DNA of 64,000 bases, taken from NCBI RefSeq assembly GCF_029601685.1, contig NZ_JARRIR010000008.1:186001-250000 (forward strand), read 5' to 3'. Shown piece after piece: positions 1-7,004 of this stretch. The notes beneath the pieces are model-generated. The model searched no databases. It had not been told where the DNA came from and worked only from the letters and a program-made list of their open reading frames with translations. Position 1 is the stretch's first letter; every line of letters begins with the position of its first letter. The stretch comes from Metarhizobium sp017305935 (GTDB lineage: Bacteria > Pseudomonadota > Alphaproteobacteria > Rhizobiales > Rhizobiaceae). The position numbers and the translations under genes are program-made.

Positions 1-750
1 AACGGCAAGATTGCGATGAAGCTGGAGGAAGAGGGCGACTCGATCCTGTCGGTCGAGACCTGCACCGATCGCGACGACGTGCTTTTGACCACGGCGCTCG
101 GCCAATGCATCCGCTTCCCCGTCGATGACGTCCGCGTCTTCGCCGGCCGCAACTCCATCGGCGTGCGCGGCATTTCGCTGGCCGATGGCGACCGGCTGAT
201 CTCGATGACGATCATCGGCCATGTCGATGCCGAGCCGTGGGAGCGCGCCGCCTACCTCAAGCGTTCGGCCACCGAGCGCCGTGCCAGCGGCATCGATGAG
301 GAGGATATCGCGCTGGTCGGCGAGGAGGTTTCCGAAGAGGGCCAGCTTGCGGACGACCGCTACGAGGAACTCAAGGGGCAGGAGCAGTTCGTCCTGACCG
401 TCTCGGTAAAGGGTTTCGGCAAGCGCTCGTCCTCCTACGACTTCCGCACCTCCGGCCGCGGCGGCAAGGGTATCCGCGCCACCGATACCTCGAAGACGAC
501 GGAAATCGGCGAACTGGTCGCTGCCTTCCCGGTCGAAGACGGCGACCAGATCATGCTGGTCTCGGATGGCGGCCAGTTGATCCGCGTGCCGGTCGGCGGC
601 ATCCGCATCGCCAGCCGCGCCACCAAGGGCGTCACCATCTTCTCGACCGCCAAGGATGAGAAGGTCGTCTCGGTGGAGCGCATCAGCGAGCCGGAAGGCG
701 ATGACGAGACCGGCGACGAGCCGGCGGGCGAAGCCGAAACGCAGGCCTGA
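1..750 (+). CDS. gyrA: DNA gyrase subunit A, C-terminal part (5' end outside window)
   Basis: This is the 3' end of the gene for the A subunit of DNA gyrase, which introduces negative supercoils with GyrB. The frame is open from base 1, so only the C-terminal DNA-wrapping region is present (249 codons). Repeated beta-pinwheel blades are visible, with the characteristic pattern of a hydrophobic strand followed by GRxxxGVRGI-like (residues about 48-58) and GRGGKGI-like turns. The last 25 residues are acidic (EGDDETGDEPAGEAE), as is common for GyrA tails. A rho-independent terminator follows 15 bases after the stop. Identity is clear from the blade motifs; the catalytic tyrosine domain lies outside the window. 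Confidence 0.95.
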   Translation, partial: NGKIAMKLEEEGDSILSVETCTDRDDVLLTTALGQCIRFPVDDVRVFAGRNSIGVRGISLADGDRLISMTIIGHVDAEPWERAAYLKRSATERRASGIDEEDIALVGEEVSEEGQLADDRYEELKGQEQFVLTVSVKGFGKRSSSYDFRTSGRGGKGIRATDTSKTTEIGELVAAFPVEDGDQIMLVSDGGQLIRVPVGGIRIASRATKGVTIFSTAKDEKVVSVERISEPEGDDETGDEPAGEAETQA

Positions 751-764
751 TAAACAGACAAAAG

Positions 765-789
765 GGCGGTCCATCGGGCCGCCTTTTTT
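765..789 (+). terminator. Rho-independent terminator of gyrA
   Basis: An 8-bp GC-rich stem (765-772 with 776-783, one G-U pair, three-base loop) is followed by six T residues. It sits directly after the gyrA stop codon. Confidence 0.85.
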
Positions 790-812
790 GATTTCGCCTG
801 GGAAATATGGAC

Positions 813-848
813 AAAAATAAACCGGACGGTGAGGGAAACCATCCGGTT
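813..848 (-). terminator. Minus-strand terminator of the small membrane protein genes
   Basis: Arms 820-830 and 838-848 pair over 11 positions with one mismatch. On the minus strand the hairpin is followed by TATTTTT (plus 813-819). A second perfect 8-bp hairpin (856-863 with 877-884) lies between it and the stop codon at 906. Together they close the minus-strand transcript coming from 1040/1254. Confidence 0.7.
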
Positions 849-905
849 CGAGATGCTGCGACAAGAGGGAGGGAGGTGTCGCAGAGCTATTTCGGAACAG
901 ATCCG

Positions 906-1040
906 TTAGAAGGCGCGGTGGCGACGACCCAACTCCTTGAGGTCTTCGCTTTCGCGGCGCAATTCTGAAAGGCTGGTCACCACGGACGCAACGAACATGC
1001 TGCTGATGAGGGCGGCGAGTACGGTCAGGGTCAGGAACAT
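906..1040 (-). CDS. Small single-span membrane protein, 44 aa
   Basis: This is a 44-residue reading frame of unknown function, supported by an AAAGGTGG ribosome binding site just upstream of the ATG and by minus-strand terminators after the stop. Residues 2-22 form one hydrophobic segment (MFLTLTVLAALISSMFVAS), followed by a charged, helical tail rich in Arg and Glu (LRRESEDLKELGRRHR), as in tail-out or regulatory small membrane proteins. It lies 49 bases downstream of another small membrane protein gene on the same strand and may be co-transcribed with it. No family was recognised, and expression is inferred rather than shown. Confidence 0.6.
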   Translation of the reverse strand: MFLTLTVLAALISSMFVASVVTSLSELRRESEDLKELGRRHRAF

Positions 1041-1089
1041 GGAAACCACCTTTCTGTCGTGAACGGATCGTGTTCCGTTATGCTTTCCC

Positions 1090-1254
1090 TCAGTATTGGC
1101 TGAGGTGGTAAGCGCGAGATGTCACTTCGGTAACGCGGGCCTTTGCGGAAGAAGAAGCATTGGCTTGATGATCGTAAAGGGTGATGGTTGCTGTCAGCAT
1201 CGCCCCGACCATCACCATCCAGGCGAAACTGATCATCGTGATCTTGTCGAGCAT
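1090..1254 (-). CDS. Small membrane protein, 54 aa
   Basis: A 54-residue frame starts at ATG 1254 with an AAGGA motif about 10 bases upstream. Residues 6-28 are hydrophobic and rich in Met, Ala and Thr (one membrane span). They are followed by a polar tail with an Asp-His-Gln turn and a serine cluster, which looks like a signal anchor with a short periplasmic or cytoplasmic tail. The gene is followed by the 44-aa membrane protein gene on the same strand. A pair of GTTCAT repeats lies about 130 bases upstream (1384-1399). The function is unknown; a plus-strand overlapping frame at 1096-1311 has no ribosome binding site and was not preferred. Confidence 0.55.
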   Translation of the reverse strand: MLDKITMISFAWMVMVGAMLTATITLYDHQANASSSAKARVTEVTSRAYHLSQY

Positions 1255-1342
1255 AAGCTTTTTCCTTGGTTGCGTTGCCGCATTGCTGCTTGGCGAACGG
1301 TTAATGCATAAGGTTAAAATTGGTTCCAGACAGAAGGTGAGA

Positions 1343-1412
1343 TCGATTTAGATGAACGGTGCTGAAGCATCCTTGAATGTCCCGTTCATCTGCCGTTCAT
1401 CTTCCTAAATCG
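1343..1412. promoter_or_regulatory. Inverted and direct GTTCAT repeats, candidate operator
   Basis: The right half carries CTTGAATG (1372-1379), then CGTTCAT (1383-1389) and CGTTCAT (1393-1399), a 10-bp period. The ends form an imperfect inverted repeat: bases 1344-1359 are complementary to 1392-1411 apart from a four-base insertion. The site is upstream of the 54-aa protein gene and has a relative at 1664-1691. Direct repeats at helical periodicity fit a response-regulator or dimeric repressor site. The factor is unknown. Confidence 0.45.
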
Positions 1413-1420
1413 ATTGAGAT

Positions 1421-1591
1421 TCAGTTGAGCGCTGTCCAGCCGCGCATCCGGGCGGCGCGGGCGCGCCTGTCGATCGCCTTGCGGCCGGCATCGACAGGCC
1501 ACTCGATCTCGATGTTTTCCTTGACGATATGAAAGACCCATTCCACCAGCAGGGAGAGGGCGATCAGGCTGAGGGCGACGAAGATGAGCAT
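1421..1591 (-). CDS. Small single-span membrane protein, 56 aa
   Basis: The preferred start is the ATG at 1591, giving 56 residues. A strongly hydrophobic segment (residues 1-18, MLIFVALSLIALSLLVEW) is followed by an amphipathic stretch and a very basic C-terminal third (GRKAIDRRARAARMRG). An alternative ATG at 1645 adds 18 polar residues and has its own weak upstream purines, so the start is not settled. This is the most upstream of three consecutive minus-strand small membrane protein genes between gyrA and coaD. The CTTGAATG/CGTTCAT motif lies just upstream. No homologous family was recognised from the sequence alone. Confidence 0.55.
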   Translation of the reverse strand: MLIFVALSLIALSLLVEWVFHIVKENIEIEWPVDAGRKAIDRRARAARMRGWTALN

Positions 1592-1663
1592 GGCGGGCGA
1601 CCCCTGTATGCGTCCGGTGGGTTTCGATTGATGCCATTCAACCATCCTGCGCCTGAAACCACC

Positions 1664-1691
1664 TTGAATGATGCGTTCATCGACTATTCAT
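1664..1691. promoter_or_regulatory. Second copy of the CTTGAATG-N3-CGTTCAT motif
   Basis: CTTGAATG is followed after three bases by CGTTCAT (1674-1680) and then by ATTCAT (1686-1691), an 11-bp period. It is the same architecture as the copy at 1372-1399. It lies between the 56-aa protein gene (minus) and coaD (plus), so it could serve either. Confidence 0.45.
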
Positions 1692-1774
1692 GGTGGTGAA
1701 ACAGGACGGTAAAGCGCTTGCGGCGTCGGGCCATCCGTGACAAAAGCCAATTGACTTCAAAGAGTCGGGCGACG

Positions 1775-2275
1775 ATGACGACAGCTTTTTATCCCGGATC
1801 ATTCGATCCGATGACGAACGGACATCTGGATGTTCTCCTGCAGGCTTTGAACATGGCCGGGCATGTGGTCGTCGGCATCGGTGTCAATTCCTCCAAGACG
1901 CCGCTCTTTTCCTTCGATGAACGCGCCGAGTTGATCCGCCTTTGCCTGAAGGACGTGCTGCCGGATAGCGCCGAGCGCCTGTCTGTGGTCGCTTTTTCCG
2001 GTTTGGTGGTCGATTCCGCGCGCGAGCATGGCGCGTGCCTGTTGGTGCGCGGCCTGCGCGACGGCACCGATCTCGATTTCGAGATGCAGATGGCCGGCAT
2101 GAACCGTCAGATGGCGCCGGACGTACAGACGGTTTTCGTGCCGGCCGAACCGGTCTCGCGACCCATAACCGCCACATTGGTGCGCCAGATCGCCCAGATG
2201 GGCGGCGATGTCAGCGCTTTCGTCCCCGCCGCCGTGCTGGAAGCGCTGCGCGGCAAATTCAGTTCGAAGGGCTGA
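1775..2275 (+). CDS. coaD: Phosphopantetheine adenylyltransferase
   Basis: CoaD transfers AMP from ATP to 4'-phosphopantetheine, the penultimate step of coenzyme A synthesis in the cytosol. The 166-residue product matches the usual 160-170 aa. It opens with the nucleotidyltransferase motif (T/H)xGH in context: YPGSFDPMTNGHLDV at residues 6-20. The late RPITATLVRQ segment corresponds to the ISSTxVR signature, here degenerate. The ATG at 1775 was preferred over an upstream frame extension to 1718, because family members begin right before the AFYPGSFDP strand. The ribosome binding site is weak. Two cyclophilin genes follow on the same strand. Confidence 0.95.
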   Translation: MTTAFYPGSFDPMTNGHLDVLLQALNMAGHVVVGIGVNSSKTPLFSFDERAELIRLCLKDVLPDSAERLSVVAFSGLVVDSAREHGACLLVRGLRDGTDLDFEMQMAGMNRQMAPDVQTVFVPAEPVSRPITATLVRQIAQMGGDVSAFVPAAVLEALRGKFSSKG

Positions 2276-2321
2276 GCCTCGAAAAGGCCGGCCCCAAGCA
2301 TCTTCCCCGATTGGAGATCGC

Positions 2322-2894
2322 ATGAAGTATTATTTCACCCTGGCGTTTGCCGCGACACTTTATGTCGCCTCCTTCGCCGGCGAAGTCATCGCCCAGCAGG
2401 CCAAGCATCTGATGACCATCCAACTCAAGGACGGCCCCGTCGTCATCGAGCTGGATCCAAAGGCCGCGCCCAAGCACGTCGCCCAGATCGAGACGCTGGC
2501 AAGCAAGGGCGAATATGACGGCGTCGCCTTCCACCGCGTCATCGACGGCTTCATGGCCCAGACCGGCGATGTCGAACACGGCAAGGTTGGCAAGAATTAC
2601 GATGCGGGCCTCGCCGGCACCGGCGGCTCGAAGCTGCCCGACATCCCGGCCGAGTTTTCCGACATTCCGTTCAAACGCGGCACGGTCGGCATGGCCCGCT
2701 CGCAGGATCCGAATTCCGCCAACTCGCAGTTCTTCATCATGTTCGATGACGGCTCCTTCCTGAACGGCCAGTACACGGTTGTCGGCAAGGTCGTCTCCGG
2801 CATGGAATTCGTCGACAAGATCAAACGCGGCCAGGGCCAGAACGGCGAAGTCAGCGATCCCGACAAGATGGTCAAGGTCACCGTCGGCAAGTAA
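2322..2894 (+). CDS. ppiA: Periplasmic peptidyl-prolyl cis-trans isomerase (cyclophilin)
   Basis: This cyclophilin-type isomerase catalyses cis-trans isomerisation of prolyl bonds. Residues 1-24 form a signal peptide ending in a VIAQ cleavage region, so the mature enzyme should act in the periplasm. Core motifs are present: the FHRVIDGFMAQTGD active-site segment (about residues 70-83), the GTVGMAR strand, and NSANSQFFI with its Gln-Phe-Phe. The 190-residue length is normal for exported bacterial cyclophilins. It lies 46 bases after coaD and 36 bases before a second, leaderless cyclophilin, a tandem paralogue pair that probably shares a transcript. Confidence 0.93.
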   Translation: MKYYFTLAFAATLYVASFAGEVIAQQAKHLMTIQLKDGPVVIELDPKAAPKHVAQIETLASKGEYDGVAFHRVIDGFMAQTGDVEHGKVGKNYDAGLAGTGGSKLPDIPAEFSDIPFKRGTVGMARSQDPNSANSQFFIMFDDGSFLNGQYTVVGKVVSGMEFVDKIKRGQGQNGEVSDPDKMVKVTVGK

Positions 2895-2930
2895 TCGAAA
2901 ACGGCGTTGCGCCGAGCAAGGAGAGAAACC

Positions 2931-3446
2931 ATGGCCGAAATCAAAGACCCGGAAAACACCGTCATCCTCGAAACGACGAAGGGCAGGGTCGTCATCCAGC
3001 TTCTGCCGGAAGTCGCGCCCGAGCATGTCGCCCGCATCAAGGAACTGGCGCGCGAAAAGGCCTATGACGGCGTTGTTTTCCACCGCGTCATCGAGGACTT
3101 CATGGCCCAGACCGGCGACGTCCAGTACGGCAAGCAGGGCGGCGAGCACTTCAATCCGGCCCGCGCCGGCATGGGCGGCTCCTCCAAGCCGGACCTGAAG
3201 GCGGAATTCTCCGCCACCTCGCATGTGCGCGGCACCTGCTCCATGGCCCGTTCGCAGAACCCGAACTCGGCCAACTCGCAGTTCTTCATCTGCTTCACCG
3301 ATGCACCCTGGCTGAACAAGCAGTATTCCGTCTGGGGCCAGGTCATCGAAGGCATGGATGTCGTCGACAAGATCAAGCGCGGCGAGCCGGTGCGCGATCC
3401 CGACAGCATCACCACCATGCGGGTTGCGGCAGACGCCGCCGCTTGA
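2931..3446 (+). CDS. ppiB: Cytoplasmic peptidyl-prolyl cis-trans isomerase (cyclophilin)
   Basis: This is the second cyclophilin, without a signal peptide, so it should be cytosolic. The ATG at 2931 follows an AAGGAGAG ribosome binding site at ideal spacing and yields 171 residues. Active-site segments FHRVIEDFMAQTGD and SANSQFFICF align directly with the preceding paralogue, and the sequence WLNKQYSVWGQV is the family's Trp-containing loop. The pair probably arose by duplication, with one copy gaining or losing an export signal. A terminator follows at 3470-3496, closing the coaD-ppi-ppi unit. Confidence 0.94.
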   Translation: MAEIKDPENTVILETTKGRVVIQLLPEVAPEHVARIKELAREKAYDGVVFHRVIEDFMAQTGDVQYGKQGGEHFNPARAGMGGSSKPDLKAEFSATSHVRGTCSMARSQNPNSANSQFFICFTDAPWLNKQYSVWGQVIEGMDVVDKIKRGEPVRDPDSITTMRVAADAAA

Positions 3447-3469
3447 TAATGAGTGCGTGAGATTTTCGA

Positions 3470-3496
3470 CCGCCTCGGCAAGGCCGGGGCGGTTTT
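3470..3496 (+). terminator. Terminator after ppiB
   Basis: A 10-bp stem (3470-3479 with 3483-3492, one G-U pair, three-base loop) is followed by TTTT. It lies inside a longer upstream extension of the next open frame, which supports a later start for that gene. Confidence 0.75.
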
Positions 3497-3545
3497 GCGT
3501 TTGCGGAACGTTGTTTTTGCATCTGCCGTGAAAGGATTGCCCAAG

Positions 3546-3995
3546 GTGATTGCACTTTTCTGGACGCTGATCGGCGTTGCCGCCGGGGCATGCGTCGCGT
3601 TTCAGGCGCCGATCAATGCGCAGCTCGCCAAGGGCCTTGGCATGCCGGTCGCCGCAGCCGCCATCTCGTTTTTCGCCGGAGCGGTGGTTCTCGCCTTCAT
3701 CACCTTTCTATCCTCGAAGGCGCAAGGCGTCACGCCGGACTGGCGCGCGCCGGACAACTGGCTGTATGTGGCCGGTGGCTGCCTCGGGGCCACCTTCGTC
3801 ACCGCCTCGGTGCTGCTGACGCCGCGCATCGGCACGGCGGCCGTAATGGCCACCTTCATCGCCGGCCAGCTTTGCGCCGGCATTCTCATCGATCGCTTCG
3901 GGCTGCTCGGCGTCGCCGTGCGCGAACTCAGCCTCGGGCGCATTGCCGGCGCGCTGCTGCTTTGCTGCGGCGTCGTCATGATCCGGATGTTCTAA
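3546..3995 (+). CDS. DMT superfamily (DUF606/YdcZ-like) membrane protein
   Basis: This 149-residue integral membrane protein belongs to the small half-size transporter group DUF606, which has about five membrane spans. The GTG at 3546 is preferred: it is preceded by AAAGGA at about 10 bases, and the resulting protein starts directly at the first span (IALFWTLIGVAAGACVAF). A longer frame from 3453 would run across the ppiB terminator. Family features include the QAPINAQLAK segment after the first helix and the C-terminal GRIAGALLLCCGVVMI helix. The substrate is unknown. It ends four bases before queA and is probably translated with it. Confidence 0.75.
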   Translation: MIALFWTLIGVAAGACVAFQAPINAQLAKGLGMPVAAAAISFFAGAVVLAFITFLSSKAQGVTPDWRAPDNWLYVAGGCLGATFVTASVLLTPRIGTAAVMATFIAGQLCAGILIDRFGLLGVAVRELSLGRIAGALLLCCGVVMIRMF

Positions 3996-3999
3996 GACC

Positions 4000-5085
4000 A
4001 TGCGCGTCGATCTGTTCGATTTCGATCTGCCGGAGGAAAACATCGCGCTACGCCCGGCCGAACCGCGCGAAAGCGCGAAGCTGCTTGTCGTCGATCCCCA
4101 GGGCGAAACCGTCCTGACCGATCGCAACGTCGCCGATCTGCCATCCTTCCTGCGTCCGGGCGATGCGCTCATCTTCAACGACACCAAGGTCATTCCCGCC
4201 CAGCTCGAAGGCATCCGTCATCGCGAGGGCGCTGGCGGCCAACAGGTTTCGGCCACGCTGCATATGCGCATCGCGCCGCACCAGTGGAAAGCCTTCGCCA
4301 AGCCGGGCAAACGCATCAAGGTCGGCGACCGCATCACCTTCGGCGACACCGGCGAGGCCTGCTATCTCGCCACATTGAATGCGACGGTGACCGAAAAAGG
4401 CGAGGGCGGCGAGGTAACGCTGAGCTTCGATCTGTCCGGCCCGGCGCTGGACGAAGCCATCGCCGCCGTTGGCCATGTGCCGCTGCCGCCGTATATCGCC
4501 GCCAAGCGGCCGGACGACGAGCAGGACCGGCGCGACTATCAGACGATTTATGCCCGCGAAGAAGGCGCCGTCGCCGCCCCGACCGCCGGCCTGCATTTTA
4601 CGCCCGCTTTGTTCGAGGCATTGGACGAGCTCGGCGTCGAGCGCCATTTCGTCACCCTGCATGTCGGCGCCGGCACTTTCCTGCCGGTCAAGGCGGATGA
4701 TACCGCCGACCACAAGATGCACCAGGAAATCGGCTCCATCGATGCCGCGACGGCGGCGAAGCTGAATGCCGTGCGCGCCCGGGGCGGCCGACTCGTCTGC
4801 GTCGGCACCACGTCGCTGCGCCTGATCGAATCGGCCGCGCGCGAGGACGGGAGCATCGCTCCTTGGTCGGGACCGACCGGCATTTTCATCACGCCCGGCT
4901 ATCGCTTCAAGGCGGTGGACGTGCTGATGACCAATTTCCACCTGCCGCGCTCGACGCTGTTCATGCTGGTTTCCGCCTTCGCCGGGCTGGAGACCATGCG
5001 CGCCGCCTACGACCATGCGATCGCCGAAGGCTACCGCTTTTATTCCTATGGCGATGCCAGCCTGCTTTTCCGGAAGACGAGATGA
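4000..5085 (+). CDS. queA: S-adenosylmethionine:tRNA ribosyltransferase-isomerase
   Basis: QueA transfers and isomerises the ribosyl moiety of S-adenosylmethionine onto 7-aminomethyl-7-deazaguanine in tRNA, giving epoxyqueuosine at wobble position 34. The 361-residue length is typical. Motifs include the N-terminal DFDLPEENIALRPAEPR, the NDTKVIPAQL segment (about residues 55-64), the AAPTAGLHFT core and the C-terminal TNFHLPRSTLFMLV. Its stop overlaps the tgt start (ATGA at 5082-5085), so the two queuosine genes are translationally coupled. Confidence 0.96.
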   Translation: MRVDLFDFDLPEENIALRPAEPRESAKLLVVDPQGETVLTDRNVADLPSFLRPGDALIFNDTKVIPAQLEGIRHREGAGGQQVSATLHMRIAPHQWKAFAKPGKRIKVGDRITFGDTGEACYLATLNATVTEKGEGGEVTLSFDLSGPALDEAIAAVGHVPLPPYIAAKRPDDEQDRRDYQTIYAREEGAVAAPTAGLHFTPALFEALDELGVERHFVTLHVGAGTFLPVKADDTADHKMHQEIGSIDAATAAKLNAVRARGGRLVCVGTTSLRLIESAAREDGSIAPWSGPTGIFITPGYRFKAVDVLMTNFHLPRSTLFMLVSAFAGLETMRAAYDHAIAEGYRFYSYGDASLLFRKTR

Positions 5086-6212
5086 CCGAAACTTTTCAAT
5101 TCACCCTTAAGAAGACCGACGGCAAGGCGCGCCTTGGCGAAGTCTCCATGCCGCGCGGCACGATCCGCACGCCGGCCTTCATGCCGGTCGGCACCGTCGG
5201 CACCGTCAAGGCGATGTATCTCGACCAGGTGCGCGAGACCGGCGCCGATATCATCCTCGGCAACACCTATCACCTGATGCTGCGCCCCGGCGCGGAGCGG
5301 GTGGCGCGGCTCGGCGGTCTGCACAATCTCATCCGCTGGCAGCATCCGATCCTCACCGACAGCGGCGGCTTCCAGGTCATGTCGCTGTCCGGCCTGCGCA
5401 AGCTCGACGAACAGGGCGTGACCTTCAAGAGCCATGTTGACGGCAGCCTGCATCATATGTCGCCGGAACGCTCCATCGAGATCCAGGGCCTGCTCGGCAG
5501 CGATATCCAGATGCAGCTCGACGAATGCGTGGCGCTGCCGGCCGATCACAAGGAAATCGAGCGCGCCATGGAAATGTCGCTGCGCTGGGCCGAACGCTGC
5601 CGCGTCGCCTTCGGCGAGCAGCCGGGCAAGGCGATGTTCGGCATTGTGCAGGGCGGCGACGTGCCGGCCTTGCGCATCCGCTCGGCGGAAGGGCTGAAGC
5701 AACTCGATCTCAAGGGCTATTCGGTCGGCGGCCTCGCCGTCGGCGAACCGCAGCACGTCATGCTGGAGATCCTCAACGAAACCCTGCCGGTGATGCCGTC
5801 CGAAAAGCCGCGCTATCTGATGGGTGTCGGCACGCCGGACGATATCCTGAAATCCGTGGCGCGCGGCATCGACATGTTCGACTGCGTGATGCCGACCCGC
5901 TCCGGCCGCCATGGCCTCGCCTTTACCCGCCGCGGCAAGGTCAACATCCGCAACGCCCGTCATGCCGAGGATCTGCGCCCGCTCGACGACCAGTCGAACT
6001 GCCCGGCCGCGCGCGATTACTCCCGCGCCTACCTCCACCATCTGGTGCGTGCCAACGAGGCGCTGGGCGGCATGCTGCTCTCCTGGAACAACCTCGCCTA
6101 TTATCAGGAACTGATGCAGGGCATCCGCAAATCCATCGAGGAAGGCCGCTTCCAGGATTTCTACGAGGAAACTATCGAGAACTGGACCCGGGGCGATATC
6201 GACCCGGTCTGA
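5082..6212 (+). CDS. tgt: tRNA-guanine transglycosylase
   Basis: Tgt exchanges guanine 34 of GUN-anticodon tRNAs for the queuosine precursor preQ1, upstream of QueA in the pathway. The 376-residue protein keeps the active site: the general-base Asp in TDSGGFQVMSL (residues 92-102), the FGIVQGG substrate loop (186-192), and the nucleophile region DMFDCVMPTR (264-273). The structural zinc site is altered. The usual CxCxxC appears as SNCPAA (305-310), and the ligand His in the normal TIHNL segment is Asn in SWNNLAYYQ (334-342). Three of four zinc ligands are therefore replaced. The gene overlaps queA by four bases, and a terminator follows. Confidence 0.95.
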   Translation: MTETFQFTLKKTDGKARLGEVSMPRGTIRTPAFMPVGTVGTVKAMYLDQVRETGADIILGNTYHLMLRPGAERVARLGGLHNLIRWQHPILTDSGGFQVMSLSGLRKLDEQGVTFKSHVDGSLHHMSPERSIEIQGLLGSDIQMQLDECVALPADHKEIERAMEMSLRWAERCRVAFGEQPGKAMFGIVQGGDVPALRIRSAEGLKQLDLKGYSVGGLAVGEPQHVMLEILNETLPVMPSEKPRYLMGVGTPDDILKSVARGIDMFDCVMPTRSGRHGLAFTRRGKVNIRNARHAEDLRPLDDQSNCPAARDYSRAYLHHLVRANEALGGMLLSWNNLAYYQELMQGIRKSIEEGRFQDFYEETIENWTRGDIDPV

Positions 6213-6238
6213 TAATAGCGCTCCGTCGCCGGTCAGCA

Positions 6239-6267
6239 CCCGCCGCGATCCGTTCGCGGCGGGTTTT
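6239..6267 (+). terminator. Terminator of the queA-tgt unit
   Basis: A perfect 9-bp GC stem (6239-6247 with 6255-6263) with a seven-base loop is followed by TTTT and further pyrimidines. Confidence 0.85.
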
Positions 6268-6348
6268 CTGTTTCTCGTCGCCTCCCGGAACCAATTCGAC
6301 AATGCCGTTGTTCTTTGACCAATGGTTCATGCGAACCCGGAGGAAGCC

Positions 6349-6603
6349 ATGTTCAGACGTGCCGTTGTTCCGCTTTGTGTCGCCTTCGCATTGCCGCTTG
6401 CCGCGCCCGCTTTCGCCTCGCTTGAAGGCGATGTGGAGTTTTCGCCTCTGCCCGAAGTGGCCGTGGCGATGAACGAGACCACCGGAAGCGTCCGCAACAC
6501 CGCTTCCTGTTCGACCACCGCAGCCAAACCCATCGTGATCTACGACAATGCCGGCGCGGTGGTAGCGCTTGTCTATGTCACGGCGGAAAACGAGGACTGT
6601 TGA
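6349..6603 (+). CDS. Small exported protein of unknown function, 84 aa
   Basis: An 84-residue frame starts at ATG 6349 behind a strong GGAGGAAG ribosome binding site; an in-frame ATG nine codons upstream lacks one. Residues 1-24 form a clear signal peptide (basic FRR, hydrophobic VVPLCVAFALPLAAPAFA), so the product is probably periplasmic. The mature part has Cys at about residues 48 and 84 (the last residue), which could form a disulfide. It also contains a TAAKPIVIYDNAGAVVALVYV strand-rich segment. No family was recognised. It lies 11 bases upstream of a small basic protein gene with the same orientation. Confidence 0.7.
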   Translation: MFRRAVVPLCVAFALPLAAPAFASLEGDVEFSPLPEVAVAMNETTGSVRNTASCSTTAAKPIVIYDNAGAVVALVYVTAENEDC

Positions 6604-6614
6604 GGAGAAGAGCC

Positions 6615-6932
6615 ATGCCCCAAGGCGACAAATCGAAATATACCGACAAGCAGAAGCGCAAGGCCGAACATATCGAGGAAGGTTATGAGGATCGCGGCGT
6701 TTCCACCAAGGAAGCCGAGCGCCGCGCTTGGGCGACCGTGAACAAGGAAAGCGGCGGCGGCAACAAATCCGGCTCCGGCCGCGGCAAACCCGATACGCAC
6801 GAAGCATCGGAAAAAGGCGGCAAGAAGGGCGGGGAAGCATCCGCCAATCGTAGTGCGGCTGAACGCTCGGCTTCCGCCAAGAAAGCGGCCGCGACGCGCA
6901 AGCGCAACGCCCAGTCCCACGCCCATCATTGA
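6615..6932 (+). CDS. Small basic, low-complexity protein (often annotated plasmid stabilization protein)
   Basis: This 105-residue cytosolic protein resembles short alphaproteobacterial proteins usually labelled plasmid stabilization protein, a name without solid functional evidence. The N-terminal half (SKYTDKQKRKAEHIEEGYEDRGVSTKEAERRAWATVNKE in outline) is charged and helical. The rest is a low-complexity Lys/Gly/Ser/Ala tail that looks disordered and could bind nucleic acid. The start at 6615 follows GAGGAGAAG, which overlaps the stop of the previous gene. A bidirectional terminator at 6948-6984 separates it from convergent icd. Confidence 0.7.
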   Translation: MPQGDKSKYTDKQKRKAEHIEEGYEDRGVSTKEAERRAWATVNKESGGGNKSGSGRGKPDTHEASEKGGKKGGEASANRSAAERSASAKKAAATRKRNAQSHAHH

Positions 6933-6947
6933 TCGAGCGACGGGCCA

Positions 6948-6984
6948 ATGAAAACGGCGGGGAACGAGGCCCCGCCGTTTTCAT
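6948..6984. terminator. Bidirectional terminator between convergent genes
   Basis: A perfect 15-bp stem (6948-6962 with 6970-6984) has a seven-base loop. The stem carries AAAA at one base and TTTT at the other, so it works in both directions between the plus-strand small gene and minus-strand icd. Confidence 0.9.
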
Positions 6985-7004
6985 ATTCGAGAACCGGTGG
7001 ACGC

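Noticed and set aside
1096..1311. A 71-codon plus-strand frame overlapping the 54-aa membrane protein
   Set aside because: It has no ribosome binding site and a histidine-rich, unstructured translation. The minus-strand frame has a clear membrane segment and a good start.
2322..3446. Tandem cyclophilin genes as a novel duplication
   Set aside because: An exported and a cytosolic cyclophilin side by side is a common arrangement in related alphaproteobacteria.
3453..3545. An upstream extension of the DUF606 transporter
   Set aside because: It would translate through the ppiB terminator. The GTG at 3546 has its own ribosome binding site and starts at the first membrane span.
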